Translations under genes and position numbers: made by a program
Notes under the pieces: model-generated
Told to the model about the DNA's origin: nothing
What the model saw: the letters and a program-made list of their open reading frames with translations, nothing else
Database searches by the model: none
Origin: Psychrobacter fulvigenes
GTDB taxonomy: Bacteria; Pseudomonadota; Gammaproteobacteria; Pseudomonadales; Moraxellaceae
Length of the DNA stretch: 64,000 nucleotides
Direction: 5' to 3'
Assembly (NCBI RefSeq): GCF_904846155.1
Contig: NZ_CAJGZP010000001.1
Coordinates: 496,001-560,000, forward strand
Shown: piece after piece, positions 18,701 through 27,549 of the stretch
How the letters are laid out: each line of letters opens with the position of its first letter
Position numbering within the stretch: the first letter of the stretch is position 1

Positions 18701-18856
18701 CGTGCGGCTATCTTAGAAGTCACTATCGATGACTTGCAGCGCGTCGCGAAACAGTATCTGCAGGGTCAGAAGCATGTGCGTGCAGTACTTGCGCCATACG
18801 ATAAAGAAGAGGACATTAAAAACCTAGGCTTTGAAGTGTGCAAAATCAAAAGTTAG
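15785..18856 (+). CDS. M16C zinc metallopeptidase (presequence-protease/PreP-like)
   Basis: A 1023-residue protein with the inverted zinc motif HILEH (His71, Glu74, His75), a further catalytic-zone Glu in GIVFNEMKGAMSG, and the second-half motif RERGGAYGGGAGYDANACAFKFFSYRDPH. Size and layout (two M16 halves joined by a linker) match PreP/falcilysin-type M16C enzymes, which degrade short unstructured peptides inside a closed chamber. There is no signal peptide, so it is presumably cytoplasmic. ATAAGGA precedes ATG 15785. It is monocistronic, with a terminator at 18896. Confidence 0.92.
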   Translation: MTDTPFTADLTLHPAFELLEHRHIEALSMDVLISQHVKTGAMHYHLAHPSDENAFLVGFRTQPMDSKGEAHILEHVALCGSKKFPVRDPFFSMIKRSLNTFMNAMTAADWTAYPYATQNKNDYFNLLDVYLDAAFFPNIHPLDFAQEGIRVELDAEDKPQFKGIVFNEMKGAMSGEIDQLYHAVAHHLFPTTTYHYNSGGDPADIPDLTHPELIEFHQSHYHPSNSVIMSFGNIPVAETQAKIHEDALIQFEAGKKHVSRPEQRLSAPISATDTYTADEAGPDQTHHVVAWLLPSITDPKQRLALRLLEGVLIEHAGSPLRAYLDSHPLGKAPSPLLGLDDSHYEMVFYTGLRGSNPEHAEAVEQGIMDLLAQVASTPIDDETIETILHQIEIDQRHIGGDSIPYGLNLMLEGFSTAIHDGNPLDIWEVDEHLAWLREQVVDPQWLPNLIKKHLLENTHRVRLTLTPDSEKSARLAAAEQTRLDTIAMNLTADDKDILRKQALDLAARQAAPDDLSLLPKVGLEDVPTDISFKQGSQKQINLAGQDSTLFEYEAGTNGLYYYQIIVPLTDTIGDGNAEELPANEVINHPLLPIYLSLLSELGTDSLTAYELQAKQAAHSSGVTARISQRTSIENNQAISSYFVMATRALNRKVEAIDLLKEVMEHSVFTEHDRIKEILQQRQAAWQSRLASAGHAYAMQTASRGMSRQSHLEYVRSGLPALNALKDFLSHASQDDAQWDKLATSLMELHQHIISLPKHALIICEAEQTERLSDLIVKSWKDSRASELAVRTADINIEDGIPSEFVSLTLDPALDGESATDQATASGAAIDVADLAWLVATNVYHNASVYSAPAADHPDTAALMVLAPYLRNGYLHSAIRERGGAYGGGAGYDANACAFKFFSYRDPHCAETFEHFEASIEWLLNEPQTAEQLEEAILGIISGMDKPGSPAGEAVKACFADLHQRGADWQRKMRAAILEVTIDDLQRVAKQYLQGQKHVRAVLAPYDKEEDIKNLGFEVCKIKS

Positions 18857-18895
18857 TAGTGTTTTTTAGTTAAACGTTAGTATTCATAGATAAAT

Positions 18896-18928
18896 AAGCA
18901 GATAATACTTAGGTATTGTCTGCTTTTA
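18896..18928 (+). terminator. Terminator after the M16C peptidase
   Basis: A 13-bp stem (AAGCAGATAATAC / GTATTGTCTGCTT, one G-T pair) with a TTAG loop is followed by TTTT, 40 bases after the stop codon. Confidence 0.85.
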
Positions 18929-19085
18929 TATTAGTGCTCAATAATTTATTATTTTGTTAGGATATGTCTGTCTTTATTCGCTTGGCTGCTTACTATAGAC
19001 TATGGTATCTGCAGAGTTCTGTAAGACAGTCACTTAGTACGGTGTCAGTCGCCTAATGCTTTAATAAAAACGCAAAGAGAGGATC

Positions 19086-20450
19086 ATGGTTTTTTCTAAA
19101 AAATCGCAATGGTTAGGACTGTTGGTATTAGCACTAGCGCTTAGCGGCTGCGATAAGCAGACATCAACTTTACCCTCTAATAATGCAGAGATGACGATAG
19201 AGCAGGATATTTTGGCTGCACAAAAAGCATTATCCCGTTATTTTAAACAAGAGTTTGTGCCGTCAGATGATGTAGGAGCGACTGCTGCAGGTGTTGAGCG
19301 CATCGTAGCTGCTAATAATGACTTTGCATTTAACATGTATCAAAAACTTTCTCAGAATGATGATAATTTACTTTTTTCTCCTTATGGCTTATCGTCAGCG
19401 ATGATGCTTGGTTATGCAGCTGCACAAGGTCAAACTTATGAGGAGATTAAAGAGGTCTTTTTTTATCCGCCAATGGAAGAAATGCTACCAAATACAGCGG
19501 CTATCTATAATCAGCTGAATCGTCCTAACCCAGATTATAGTCTGGCCAGTAGCAATAAGTTATGGGTACAACAAGAGTTGTCACCCACAAAAGACTATTT
19601 AGAGACGGTTACGCGTTACTTGGGTGCTCAAGTGACGCCTGTAGATTTTATTAAAGATAGAGCATCAGCACGGCAGACCATTAACAAAGCGATTAGTGAA
19701 CAGACCAATGCTCGTATACCAGAGCTGCTATCTGATAGTGCAGTCAACGAAAGTACGCGCAATATTCTGACCAATGCCCTATATTTCAAAGGCACATGGG
19801 CCAATGAGTTTTTTGCAGAAAGCACTAAACCTGAGCCTTTTCATGTTTTTGAGTCGTCTCATGATAAGGCCTCCGTGCCTACTGTCGATATGATGTATCA
19901 AAATAATACTTTTAATTATACTGAGGATCAGCACGCGCAAGTCATTGAGTTACCATATAAAGGCGACTCATTGTCTATGATGGTTGTACTGCCGAAGGCT
20001 ACAGATAAGTCAAGTATGGAGCGACTCAGCGCATCGTTAACCGCTGATAAAGTCAGAGCGTGGCGAGATCAGTTCGATTATAAAAACGTAGATTTATATT
20101 TGCCTAAGTTTAAGCTGAATATGAACTATGAGTTAGCTGAAGTATTGGGTTCAATGGGAATGCCAACCGCATTTTTAGCAGCAGCAGATTTTTCCATGTT
20201 CAGCTCGTCATCCCAGTTGGTGTTTGATAAGGTCATTCATCAAGCCGTGATAGAAGTCGATGAGATGGGTACAGAGGCAGCAGAAACGGCGTTGGTCATA
20301 GACGCTTCTACAGCAGAAGCGCCAGTAGCGCCCGTTGTGTTTAAGGCAGATCATCCTTTTATTTTCTTTATTTATGACAAACAGATCAACACCGTTTTAT
20401 TTATGGGAAAGATGATGATGCCACCAGCATCATCAGTAACTTCTGATTAA
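19086..20450 (+). CDS. Serpin-family protease inhibitor, predicted lipoprotein
   Basis: A 454-residue protein. A lipoprotein signal ends LALSGC (Cys22), followed by a ~50-residue spacer and a complete serpin fold: NFAF-like start, LLFSPYGLSSAMMLGYAAAQGQT, ILTNALYFKGTWANEF, the hinge DEMGTEAAET, and the closing VVFKADHPFIFFI ... VLFMGKMM. Serpins trap serine or cysteine proteases by a suicide mechanism. Counting from Glu393 as P17 puts P1-P1' near Thr409-Ala410, suggesting an elastase-like target (inference). P10 is Glu400, an unusual residue in the hinge. It is probably envelope-anchored. A terminator follows at 20485. Confidence 0.93.
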   Translation: MVFSKKSQWLGLLVLALALSGCDKQTSTLPSNNAEMTIEQDILAAQKALSRYFKQEFVPSDDVGATAAGVERIVAANNDFAFNMYQKLSQNDDNLLFSPYGLSSAMMLGYAAAQGQTYEEIKEVFFYPPMEEMLPNTAAIYNQLNRPNPDYSLASSNKLWVQQELSPTKDYLETVTRYLGAQVTPVDFIKDRASARQTINKAISEQTNARIPELLSDSAVNESTRNILTNALYFKGTWANEFFAESTKPEPFHVFESSHDKASVPTVDMMYQNNTFNYTEDQHAQVIELPYKGDSLSMMVVLPKATDKSSMERLSASLTADKVRAWRDQFDYKNVDLYLPKFKLNMNYELAEVLGSMGMPTAFLAAADFSMFSSSSQLVFDKVIHQAVIEVDEMGTEAAETALVIDASTAEAPVAPVVFKADHPFIFFIYDKQINTVLFMGKMMMPPASSVTSD

Positions 20451-20484
20451 TCATTGATTTCTAAATAACACGTATTTCAGCAAT

Positions 20485-20523
20485 AAAACACCGCCACTTT
20501 GCATCAAAATGGCGGTGTTTTTG
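20485..20523 (+). terminator. Terminator after the serpin gene
   Basis: A 12-bp perfect stem (AAAACACCGCCA / TGGCGGTGTTTT) with a 13-base loop and a T run. Confidence 0.92.
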
Positions 20524-20613
20524 TAGTAATAGCAAACCCAAAAAGCACGATTAACTTTGTCAAACTTGCTAAGCCTATCAAGCATTTGCTCAGCGACATA
20601 CAAGCTCATGAGT

Positions 20614-21177
20614 CTAATAACGCTTAATACTCAGATCTTTACCGATTGTATCCTGATGAATAGGAAAGTCGGCTAAGGTATCGAACTGCTTGCGATCAGC
20701 AAAATAACTGGTCAATGTGCGGCGTACGGCTTCAAAGGCAAGCTTATCCCACGGGATATCCTCTTCACTAAATAGCGCACAGTCCAGGCTTTCAGCGCCG
20801 ATGCCATAAGCGCCATCTTTTAAGTCAGTCAAATAAATGCTGTAGATCTGTCCGATAGCTGGTAGATCATAAATGCAGTACAAATGTGGATTGAGCGCCA
20901 CGGCATCAGCTTCTTCAAAGCACTCGCGTGCAGCGCCTTCCGCCATGGTCTCACCGTTTTCCATAAAGCCTGCTGGTATGGTCCATAAGCCATACTGAGG
21001 TTCGATGGCACGGCGACACAACAGCACTCTGCCTTTATGCACTACCAAAGAGCCACAGATCACTTTTGGATTTTCATAATGAATATAGCTGCAATTGGGA
21101 CAGACCAAACGCGGTATATTATCAGTGGGTGGGATTTTGCGTTCAGCTTCATGACCGCATTGTAAGCAATAGCGCAT
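20614..21177 (-). CDS. Nudix hydrolase with N-terminal zinc ribbon
   Basis: A 187-residue protein. Residues 4-32 hold CLQCGHEAE and CPNCSYIHYENPK, a four-cysteine zinc ribbon as in NADH pyrophosphatases. The Nudix box GFMENGETMAEGAARECFEEADA follows at about residue 72. It matches GX5EX7REUXEEXGU except that the late Gly is Asp. It hydrolyses a nucleoside diphosphate linked to another group. NADH or ADP-ribose are possible substrates, but the short length and lack of the NudC SQPWPFP signature leave this open. It acts in the cytosol. Confidence 0.88.
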   Translation of the reverse strand: MRYCLQCGHEAERKIPPTDNIPRLVCPNCSYIHYENPKVICGSLVVHKGRVLLCRRAIEPQYGLWTIPAGFMENGETMAEGAARECFEEADAVALNPHLYCIYDLPAIGQIYSIYLTDLKDGAYGIGAESLDCALFSEEDIPWDKLAFEAVRRTLTSYFADRKQFDTLADFPIHQDTIGKDLSIKRY

Positions 21178-21420
21178 ATTAACTGCCTTATTTTGATGAC
21201 GTAAAAAAGCTAATTCGAAATATTTGTCTTAAGATACCATAAAATAGCCCAAAGCTGAGCGTTGATAACATCAACACCTCATTTGCTGGTAACAAACGAC
21301 ATAGAGTGCACCCAAACAATGTCAATACGATAAATAACATAGCATAGGTGACGGGTTCAACTAGCCTAGCAAGTCAGTATCCTAAAGCACATTGCATGGT
21401 AATATGACTCATAGCCATAT

Positions 21421-21686
21421 AGGGTCTGTTGAACATTCAAATATTAGGGCTGCTGATGCTAAAATCGCACCAAACTAGGCGCAAACCGACGATAATGTCG
21501 AGACCTTAGCTAGGTTTGCAACACCGTTTGGGGTGATTTTAGCATCAGCCCTTCGGGGCAAGGCTGTTTTTTGCCAATACATGGCGAAATTATCTAACCT
21601 AGAATAACTAGGCGTCAAAAATTTCACTGCGTATTGCCTAAAAAATAGCCACTGCCAGTACCACATTTGAATGTTCAACAGACCCT
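21421..21686. repeat. 266-bp MITE-like element with nested inverted repeats
   Basis: A perfect 22-bp terminal inverted repeat (starting AGGGTCTGTTGAACATTC) bounds the element. Counting from GGGTC it is flanked by TA on both sides. Inside are a second pair (21446-21475 with 21526-21552, about 26 paired bases), a third (GCAAACC 21481-21487 with GGTTTGC 21513-21519) and small hairpins such as CCTAG-AATAA-CTAGG (21598-21612). It has no transposase. A 67-codon minus-strand frame inside is probably fortuitous. It fills most of the 21178-21718 gap, the remainder of which shows nothing else. Confidence 0.85.
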
Positions 21687-21718
21687 AGTTAATAAAGCAA
21701 AATAATAGGGTAAGAATA

Positions 21719-22465
21719 ATGACGGTATTTCAGCCTTCTGTACGTTTTGATGAGTTTTCAGTTGCGTTACCAAAACTTATTCGTCATCCGACACTCAGAC
21801 AGCTGGCTGAACGGGTGCAGAATGAAACATTAAATGAGCTAAAAATCCCAGCGACGCCTGATTTTACTGATACTTCCCGCAGTGCTCGCGTTTTAGACAG
21901 CTTATATCAAACACCGATTGCGGATGCGTCAATATTGGTTGCTATTACCCATGAGCGCCATCCTAAGCTGTTGTTGACGCGCCGCGCTGCACATATGACC
22001 AGTCATGCAGGGGAGGTCTCTTGTGCAGGCGGTAAATACGACATTGGTGATGGCAGTAACGTCATTACTGCTTTGCGCGAGGCTTGTGAGGAAACAGCAC
22101 TACCGCCGAATAAAGTACAATTGCTCGGTCAGCTGCCTATTCAGATATCTAAAAGTGGCATGAGTGTCCGTCCAATTGTGGCACTCATCGCGCCAGATTT
22201 GGTATTGGTGCCTGAGATTGGCGAGATATCACGTATCTTTTGGGCAGACTTTGAAGCGCTACTGACTCAGCCGACGGTAGAGTATTCAGTCGAATATAAA
22301 ATGCTAGATCAGACTGCAACTCTGCTGACGCCCAGCTGGCAAGTGGATGGTGAGACGGTCTGGGGTTTGACAGGGCGAGTCATCGCTAATCTGCTAGAAA
22401 CTGGCTTTGATCGACAGCTTGAATGGTATTATCACATAAAAGATCAGCATGACCTATTACGCTAG
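21719..22465 (+). CDS. NudL-like Nudix hydrolase (probable CoA pyrophosphatase)
   Basis: A 248-residue protein with the NudL/UPF0035 signature before the Nudix box: LLLTRRAAHMTSHAGEVSCAGGK, then ALREACEETALPPNKVQLLGQL. The usual SFPGGK is changed to SCAGGK. Family members cleave coenzyme A or its derivatives to 4'-phosphopantetheine and 3',5'-ADP. The N-terminal 75 residues match the family's helical lead-in. The TAAGAATA ribosome-binding region is modest. The start codon lies 33 bases after the palindromic element, so transcription may begin in or near that element. Confidence 0.85.
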   Translation: MTVFQPSVRFDEFSVALPKLIRHPTLRQLAERVQNETLNELKIPATPDFTDTSRSARVLDSLYQTPIADASILVAITHERHPKLLLTRRAAHMTSHAGEVSCAGGKYDIGDGSNVITALREACEETALPPNKVQLLGQLPIQISKSGMSVRPIVALIAPDLVLVPEIGEISRIFWADFEALLTQPTVEYSVEYKMLDQTATLLTPSWQVDGETVWGLTGRVIANLLETGFDRQLEWYYHIKDQHDLLR

Positions 22466-22512
22466 ATGGCACTAGCGTCTAAAACAGACAGTACTCTAAA
22501 GATTTATGCTGA

Positions 22513-23862
22513 CTATTTATAATACTCATCATTTCGCTTTAGCCACCAGTTCATATTGTCCTGACGCTTGGCACGGAACGCTTCTAACTTATCAGCAACG
22601 GTCTGATTGTGCTGGCGTGCGGTATCAAGGGTAAATAAGATAGGCACTGAAGACAGGACACCAAAGCGTATTTTTGACTTGGGTAATTCTAGCCCATCGC
22701 CAACATCGTCACCGACTAGGGTACGTGTCACGCTGGCATTAACCATCTCAACGAAACGCCCGCGGCGATTATCCTCACCCATTAGCTGGCGCGGCAAATC
22801 GTGTAGGGCTTTGGCCAGTGGCCGCCCCATCTTAAAGTCAAGTTGCTGAATAGATAGATAAGTATATAGCCATTCCCAGCAGGCAGCCTCATCTTTCGGT
22901 AAGCGGTTTAAATCAACCCCCATCCAGTAGCTCGCCAGATTCCATAGATGTAAGATGCCTTGCGCTTCTTCTTTGCTAATACGTGCGCCTAGTAATTGTA
23001 GCCCGCGCATGATGAGTAAGGAAAACTGTAAATGCGTGGCAATCATATCCGTCTGGTTAATTGGTACACCCCAGTAATCCCTATTCCAACTGCCATCAGG
23101 GTTATGATGCTGAGCCGCTTCAGGAATGAGACCTGCAGCACCCGTCAGCTTACCCTTGAGTAAATTCTGACGTACCAAGGTATGGATTTGGCGAACTCTG
23201 ATAGACTGCCGCCAACCTTCAGAGCCGATGTCTAGTACTTGGTCAATAGGTTTGCGATCATTGCGCGCGCTCATATTGGACTGTGGATGCTCAGAGACCG
23301 CTAAAATATAAGCATAGGTACGCATCAGACGTGGTAGAGCGTCATTTGTCAGTGCGCCAGTTTGAATCAGAGGCAAGGATAGGGCAGGAATGCTGTAGCC
23401 AGCCATCAATGCGACATTGCGCAGTAGCCAAATCAGCATAAGGGGATAACGGCGGTATGCGATAGCGCCGACCTCCGCAAGCTTGGGATCAAACCAATCA
23501 GGGTGGCTGCTAAATTGCTCAGTGAGTGTGCTAAAGGACGGGTTGGAGATAATATCATTGCCAACGTTATGGCTGCCGCTGCTAATGATTTGCTGTAAGG
23601 GCTTTGCAAAACGGATACCATCAGTGGCTAACGCATCTGCCAGCGGATCGCCAATATCGTAACCCGCGACCATCTCATGTAATAAATCCTGCGAGATGGT
23701 AAAGTCTTTTGGTAATAAGTAACGCTTAATACGTCTTAAAACCTGCAGGTCGCTATGATCGTCAATAGCGGTGGTACGTCCATGGCGCTGATAAGATGCT
23801 GTCGATTGTCGGCGCTGGTTTTCAGTCAAAATACTTGCGGGATTGGTGTTGTTCTTGTCCAT
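22513..23862 (-). CDS. MpaB/Lcp-like DUF2236 haem oxygenase family protein
   Basis: About 449 residues from ATG 23862 (MDKNNTNP). The frame is also open from TTG 23871. The DUF2236 core includes GDPLADAL, IAYRRYPLMLIWLLRNVALMAG, SIRVRQIHTLVR and VPINQTDMIATHLQFSLLIMRGL. The R-x-R-x-x-H and N-Q-T-D-x-x-x-T-H segments correspond to regions near the haem in latex-clearing protein (Lcp) relatives. The family includes rubber oxygenase and the fungal MpaB protein. The bacterial substrate is unknown. No signal peptide is evident. Confidence 0.82.
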   Translation of the reverse strand: MDKNNTNPASILTENQRRQSTASYQRHGRTTAIDDHSDLQVLRRIKRYLLPKDFTISQDLLHEMVAGYDIGDPLADALATDGIRFAKPLQQIISSGSHNVGNDIISNPSFSTLTEQFSSHPDWFDPKLAEVGAIAYRRYPLMLIWLLRNVALMAGYSIPALSLPLIQTGALTNDALPRLMRTYAYILAVSEHPQSNMSARNDRKPIDQVLDIGSEGWRQSIRVRQIHTLVRQNLLKGKLTGAAGLIPEAAQHHNPDGSWNRDYWGVPINQTDMIATHLQFSLLIMRGLQLLGARISKEEAQGILHLWNLASYWMGVDLNRLPKDEAACWEWLYTYLSIQQLDFKMGRPLAKALHDLPRQLMGEDNRRGRFVEMVNASVTRTLVGDDVGDGLELPKSKIRFGVLSSVPILFTLDTARQHNQTVADKLEAFRAKRQDNMNWWLKRNDEYYK

Positions 23863-23967
23863 ATGTATCAAGTACTCTCATGATTAGGCTTTATCAAACT
23901 GACCGTATCGTTAATCGTTTTTCATTTTTTTATAACAGATTTGTACAATAGAACTGCTTGTAACAGA

Positions 23968-24546
23968 TCAGTCATAAGGCCTCCTCATCTGGTTGAATGA
24001 GTTGAGTTGTCTCTGCGTATTAGTGATACGGTGTGTCACTTTTCGCAGCTCTGACGATAAATGTAGTAATCGCGCGCGTGCCTCTTTTTCATTAGCAAAG
24101 TCTAGTATCTCACCATTTTCGAGCTTATCAAATTCATTCTGATATTCATCTAGCAGCCGATTATCTTCCTCTATTTGACGTTCTAAAGAATAGTAATCTA
24201 GGCCACGTTGATTGGCCTTTTGTAGGGTGTTTACCACCGCTATCGGACAGACATTGTTTAGTTTACGCCCACGTCTACCAAGGTTATAAGCGTTACTGGC
24301 CGTGCAATACTGCTTGAGACCAAGCTGACGACCGCGCTCCCATGCCTGATAATCAGGTGCAATACTGGCTTTTGCACAAGCTTTGGCATGGGATGCGAGT
24401 CGCTCTGAATGGTAGCCTGCCACACCGTCATTGTAGCCAATCGTCTGCCAATCGCCGACCATGCACTCCTCTTTCGATAAGGTCGCACAGCCTGACAGTA
24501 GATAAATGCTACTAAGAGCCGTTACGCTTAATGCAAATCGTAACAT
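23968..24546 (-). CDS. DUF2799 domain lipoprotein
   Basis: 192 residues from ATG 24546, which has AAAGGAGAG upstream. The longer TTG-initiated frame to 24564 is rejected. The lipoprotein signal MLRFALSVTALSSIYLLSGC gives Cys20. The DUF2799 repeats are clear: CMVGDWQTIGYNDGVAGYHSER, then YQAWERGRQLGLKQYCTASNAYNLGRRG. A C-terminal helical, coiled-coil-prone segment follows (YYSLERQIEEDNRLLDEYQ). It is likely periplasm-facing and its function is unknown. Confidence 0.85.
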   Translation of the reverse strand: MLRFALSVTALSSIYLLSGCATLSKEECMVGDWQTIGYNDGVAGYHSERLASHAKACAKASIAPDYQAWERGRQLGLKQYCTASNAYNLGRRGRKLNNVCPIAVVNTLQKANQRGLDYYSLERQIEEDNRLLDEYQNEFDKLENGEILDFANEKEARARLLHLSSELRKVTHRITNTQRQLNSFNQMRRPYD

Positions 24547-24614
24547 TGTTCTCTCCTTTAGCAACTCAAAACATTCTGAACTAAGTAGCAGTGAGCGACA
24601 AAGCGCTCAGTGCA

Positions 24615-25820
24615 TCATGAGGGTGTGCGAGTTAAATCTACTGAAGTGCCGCTGACATCTTCTTTTAGCGTCGCTTTGAGCAACAGATAACCAGCCACAC
24701 CAGAGACGATTGAACCCATGATAATACCGAGACGCTCATCAAATAGTGGCGTATCGCCAGCAAATGCCAAGCCACCAATGAATAAGCTCATGGTAAAACC
24801 AACACCGCACAGTAAGGCTGCGCCATAAATCTGCTTAAAGTTCATGCCTCTTGGCATGGTTGAGATACCCATTTTGAAAATCAACCAGCACATAAACATA
24901 ATGCCTATTTGCTTTCCAATGAACAATCCAGCGGCAATACCAAGCGGTACTGAGTGGAATAGCTCAGCGAAACCTGCACCCTTGAGCGATATACCAGCGT
25001 TGGCAAACGCAAATAGCGGCAAAATACCATAGGAGACAGTGTCTTGTAGGTCATGCTCCAGCTCTTCTAGTGGAGAGTGCTCAGGGTCAGTACGGTCGAA
25101 CAGCGGTATGAATAATGCCAAGACCACACCCGCCAAAGTCGCATGCACGCCAGATTGCAGCACGGCAAGCCACATGATGATACCGACCAATAAATAGGGG
25201 GTGATACTGGTAACATTACGGCGATTTAGCGCATATAGAATCGGCAAGCAAATTGCAGCTACCGCCAATGAGAACAGAGATAGATCACTGGTATAAAACA
25301 AGGCAATGATGACAATGGCGCCAATATCATCAAAGATAGCAATGGAGACTAAGAATACTTTCAAAGCGTTTGGTACGCGATTGCCGAGCAGACTCAAAAT
25401 ACCGAGCGCAAAGGCAATGTCCGTTGCTGCTGGAATAGCCCAACCTTTGAGGTAGGAAGGCTCATGATAGTTAAAAAGCAAGTAAACAATGGCGGGTGCA
25501 ATCATACCACCGACAGCCGCGCCGGCAGGGAGAATGATTTGCTTAATATTGGATAGCTCACCAATCAAAACCTCACGCTTGAGCTCAAGACCGACCAAAA
25601 AAAAGAAAACCGCCATCAGACCATCATTGATCCAATGCTGCGCATCTTTAGCAAGTACAAAATCACCGACTTGAATAACAACAGGGGCGTGAATAAAACC
25701 TGCATACCAAGTATTGAGTGGGGTATTGGCAATAATCATTGCAGCAATGGCAGCCAGTGCTAAGACGATACCGCCAGATGCCTCGAGGTCAAAAAATGCT
25801 TTAATTCGTCGCATTGCCAT
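24615..25820 (-). CDS. nhaA: NhaA Na+/H+ antiporter
   Basis: A 401-residue inner-membrane protein with the NhaA hallmarks: [16 protein letters not shown] near the start, [35 protein letters not shown] (Asp134) and [19 protein letters not shown] with the paired aspartates 164-165 that bind Na+/H+. It exchanges cytoplasmic sodium for protons and supports pH and salt homeostasis, fitting a marine or saline habitat. AAGGATA precedes ATG 25820. It is followed closely by the DUF2799 gene on the same strand (69-base gap). Confidence 0.95.
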   Translation of the reverse strand: MAMRRIKAFFDLEASGGIVLALAAIAAMIIANTPLNTWYAGFIHAPVVIQVGDFVLAKDAQHWINDGLMAVFFFLVGLELKREVLIGELSNIKQIILPAGAAVGGMIAPAIVYLLFNYHEPSYLKGWAIPAATDIAFALGILSLLGNRVPNALKVFLVSIAIFDDIGAIVIIALFYTSDLSLFSLAVAAICLPILYALNRRNVTSITPYLLVGIIMWLAVLQSGVHATLAGVVLALFIPLFDRTDPEHSPLEELEHDLQDTVSYGILPLFAFANAGISLKGAGFAELFHSVPLGIAAGLFIGKQIGIMFMCWLIFKMGISTMPRGMNFKQIYGAALLCGVGFTMSLFIGGLAFAGDTPLFDERLGIIMGSIVSGVAGYLLLKATLKEDVSGTSVDLTRTPS

Positions 25821-26450
25821 ATTTATCCTTATTTACTAAATACACGGTAAACTCGAGCGACTGCTTTAACGCATCATCACGATAACAACAGACTGCCTCA
25901 GTTTCTCATAATCTGATCAATATAAAAAATAAAATGCATCAAACCGTTTCTATCCGCCTGTTACTCATATGAATAACACGATAAGGCTTCATGATATGGC
26001 TGATAGCACTTTGGCGACCAACTGCTAGGCTATGGTCGAGATGCCTTCTTCCTTGAAGGCTCTATTATTACTGTCAGGTGTTTTATCTTATCATAGCGAC
26101 TGATAATCGCCATTGATATGTTATATATTTTAGAACAGCTTACTAGCATCATAGAATATATAATCGTCACATGATAGTGTTCACTGAATGGTGAGCATGC
26201 AACTTTGCTAAATTTAACAGACTTTAATAGGTTTTTGGCTTTTTATCGTTTGAAATTTTTGTTTCCACCCTTTTTTATTCATATATCAGCTATTGACGCT
26301 GATTGGTTTTTTATCATCAAATCGACTCTAACTGCTCTTTTTAAATAACTTCACTTATCTCTGTACTACTCTTAAACAACCTTCCTTCAAATACCTTTTT
26401 TGCTATCAAACGGTTTCCGATACTGTTTATGCGTTTTCATGGCGAGACGA
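25821..26450. other. Long AT-rich intergenic region before the phosphonate operon
   Basis: About 630 bases with no plausible coding frame. A weak stem-loop (ATCAGC / GCTGAT at 26285-26303, followed by T-rich sequence) may be a terminator-like structure. The nhaA promoter should lie at the left end. I see no repeat element or RNA gene. Confidence 0.4.
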
Positions 26451-26472
26451 CAGTCATTGTATTGTCATATAT
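26451..26472 (+). promoter_or_regulatory. Probable PHO box of the phosphonate operon
   Basis: Two 11-base direct repeats, CAGTCATTGTA and TTGTCATATAT, follow the PhoB pattern (TGTCA-like cores spaced 11 bases). A candidate -10, TAATAT, lies at 26487-26492. The first operon start codon is 94 bases beyond the box. Confidence 0.72.
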
Positions 26473-26565
26473 CCTTAACGGAAATGTAATATCTAATAGA
26501 TACACTGCTGACCTACGCAAGATAAGTAATTAAATGATTAATTATAGGCGATTAGGTGAGTTGAT

Positions 26566-27453
26566 ATGTTAGAGCTTAGGCAGGTTACCAAGAAATATGA
26601 CGACAAAGTTATCTTTGAAGATCTTTCACTCAAAATTAACAAGGGTGAAATAGTCTCAATATTAGGGCCATCTGGCTGCGGGAAAACGACGTTATTGCAT
26701 ATCATTCTAGGTTTAACGGATATCAATGGTGGCCGGTTGGCGTATAACGGTGAGGATATTACTCGTGTTCCTATGAGACAAAGAGGGTTTAATATTGTCT
26801 TTCAGGACTATGCTTTATTCCCAAATCTTAATGTCAAACAAAACATCGAATACGGTCTACGTAATAACCCGAATATCAGCACCCAAAAAGAAGTCGATGA
26901 GCTGGTCGACTTGCTCGATATTAAAGCCCATCTAAATAAGCGCATTCATCAGCTGTCTGGCGGTCAAAAGCAACGTGTGGCGTTGGCTCGTACTTTAGTT
27001 ATGAAGCCCAAAATATTACTGTTAGATGAGCCATTATCTGCTCTAGACGGTGTGATCAAAGAAACCGTTAAACAGCGTATCCGTGAGATTGCTGTCCGTT
27101 ATCAGCTAACCACCTTGATCGTCACTCACGACCCAGAAGAGGCCATGACCTTATCTGATCGCATCCTACTACTATCAGATGGCAAAATCGCACAATTTGA
27201 TAAGCCAACTGAGATCATAGGTAATCCTGCCAATGACTTCGTCACAAATTTCATTCTGAATCAGCTCAATATCAAACGTCGCAATATCTTAAGTTTATTT
27301 GCAGGGGACACCTCTCAAGTTGATCCACTAAGTAAATACACTCAAACCCAAAGCTATGGACAGCATGAGGCTGATATTGGCCCTCGTCATGCTGACTCTA
27401 AAGCCATCGCTGTCCATAATAAGCAAAAGTCAAAAGGTACTGTGAAAGGCTGA
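26566..27453 (+). CDS. Phosphonate (2-aminoethylphosphonate-type) ABC transporter ATP-binding protein
   Basis: A 295-residue ABC ATPase: Walker A GPSGCGKTT at about 35, signature LSGGQKQR, Walker B ILLLDEPLSALD and the switch His in VTHDPEEA. It is of the Fe3+/putrescine/AEP importer group. The C-terminal 60 residues form an extension rich in H/Q/K. AGGTGAG sits 6 bases before ATG 26566. It is the first gene of a five-gene plus-strand set with a fused permease, binding lipoprotein, FAD oxidoreductase and phosphonatase-like hydrolase. That company, not the ATPase itself, indicates phosphonate as the cargo. Confidence 0.87.
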   Translation: MLELRQVTKKYDDKVIFEDLSLKINKGEIVSILGPSGCGKTTLLHIILGLTDINGGRLAYNGEDITRVPMRQRGFNIVFQDYALFPNLNVKQNIEYGLRNNPNISTQKEVDELVDLLDIKAHLNKRIHQLSGGQKQRVALARTLVMKPKILLLDEPLSALDGVIKETVKQRIREIAVRYQLTTLIVTHDPEEAMTLSDRILLLSDGKIAQFDKPTEIIGNPANDFVTNFILNQLNIKRRNILSLFAGDTSQVDPLSKYTQTQSYGQHEADIGPRHADSKAIAVHNKQKSKGTVKG

Positions 27454-27549
27454 TTTTATAGAAGCTGACAGTGACTGAGTCGGCAACTGAGATACTGATT
27501 ATAGAGGTCATTCAGTAAAAACCTGACCATTTAATTGTTTTGGACGTTT

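Noticed and set aside
21475..21678. 67-codon minus-strand frame inside the 266-bp palindromic element
   Set aside because: It lies wholly within inverted repeats, has no recognisable domain or ribosome-binding site, and is best explained by repeat structure. It would be revived only if conserved as protein in diverged copies.
27535..27549. TTG start giving a five-residue longer permease (similar TTG-extended starts occur for several genes)
   Set aside because: An in-frame ATG a few codons downstream is at least as well placed, and the extension carries no conserved residues. The same reasoning was used at 23871, 24564, 30313, 41045, 45203, 45411, 54257 and 61429.
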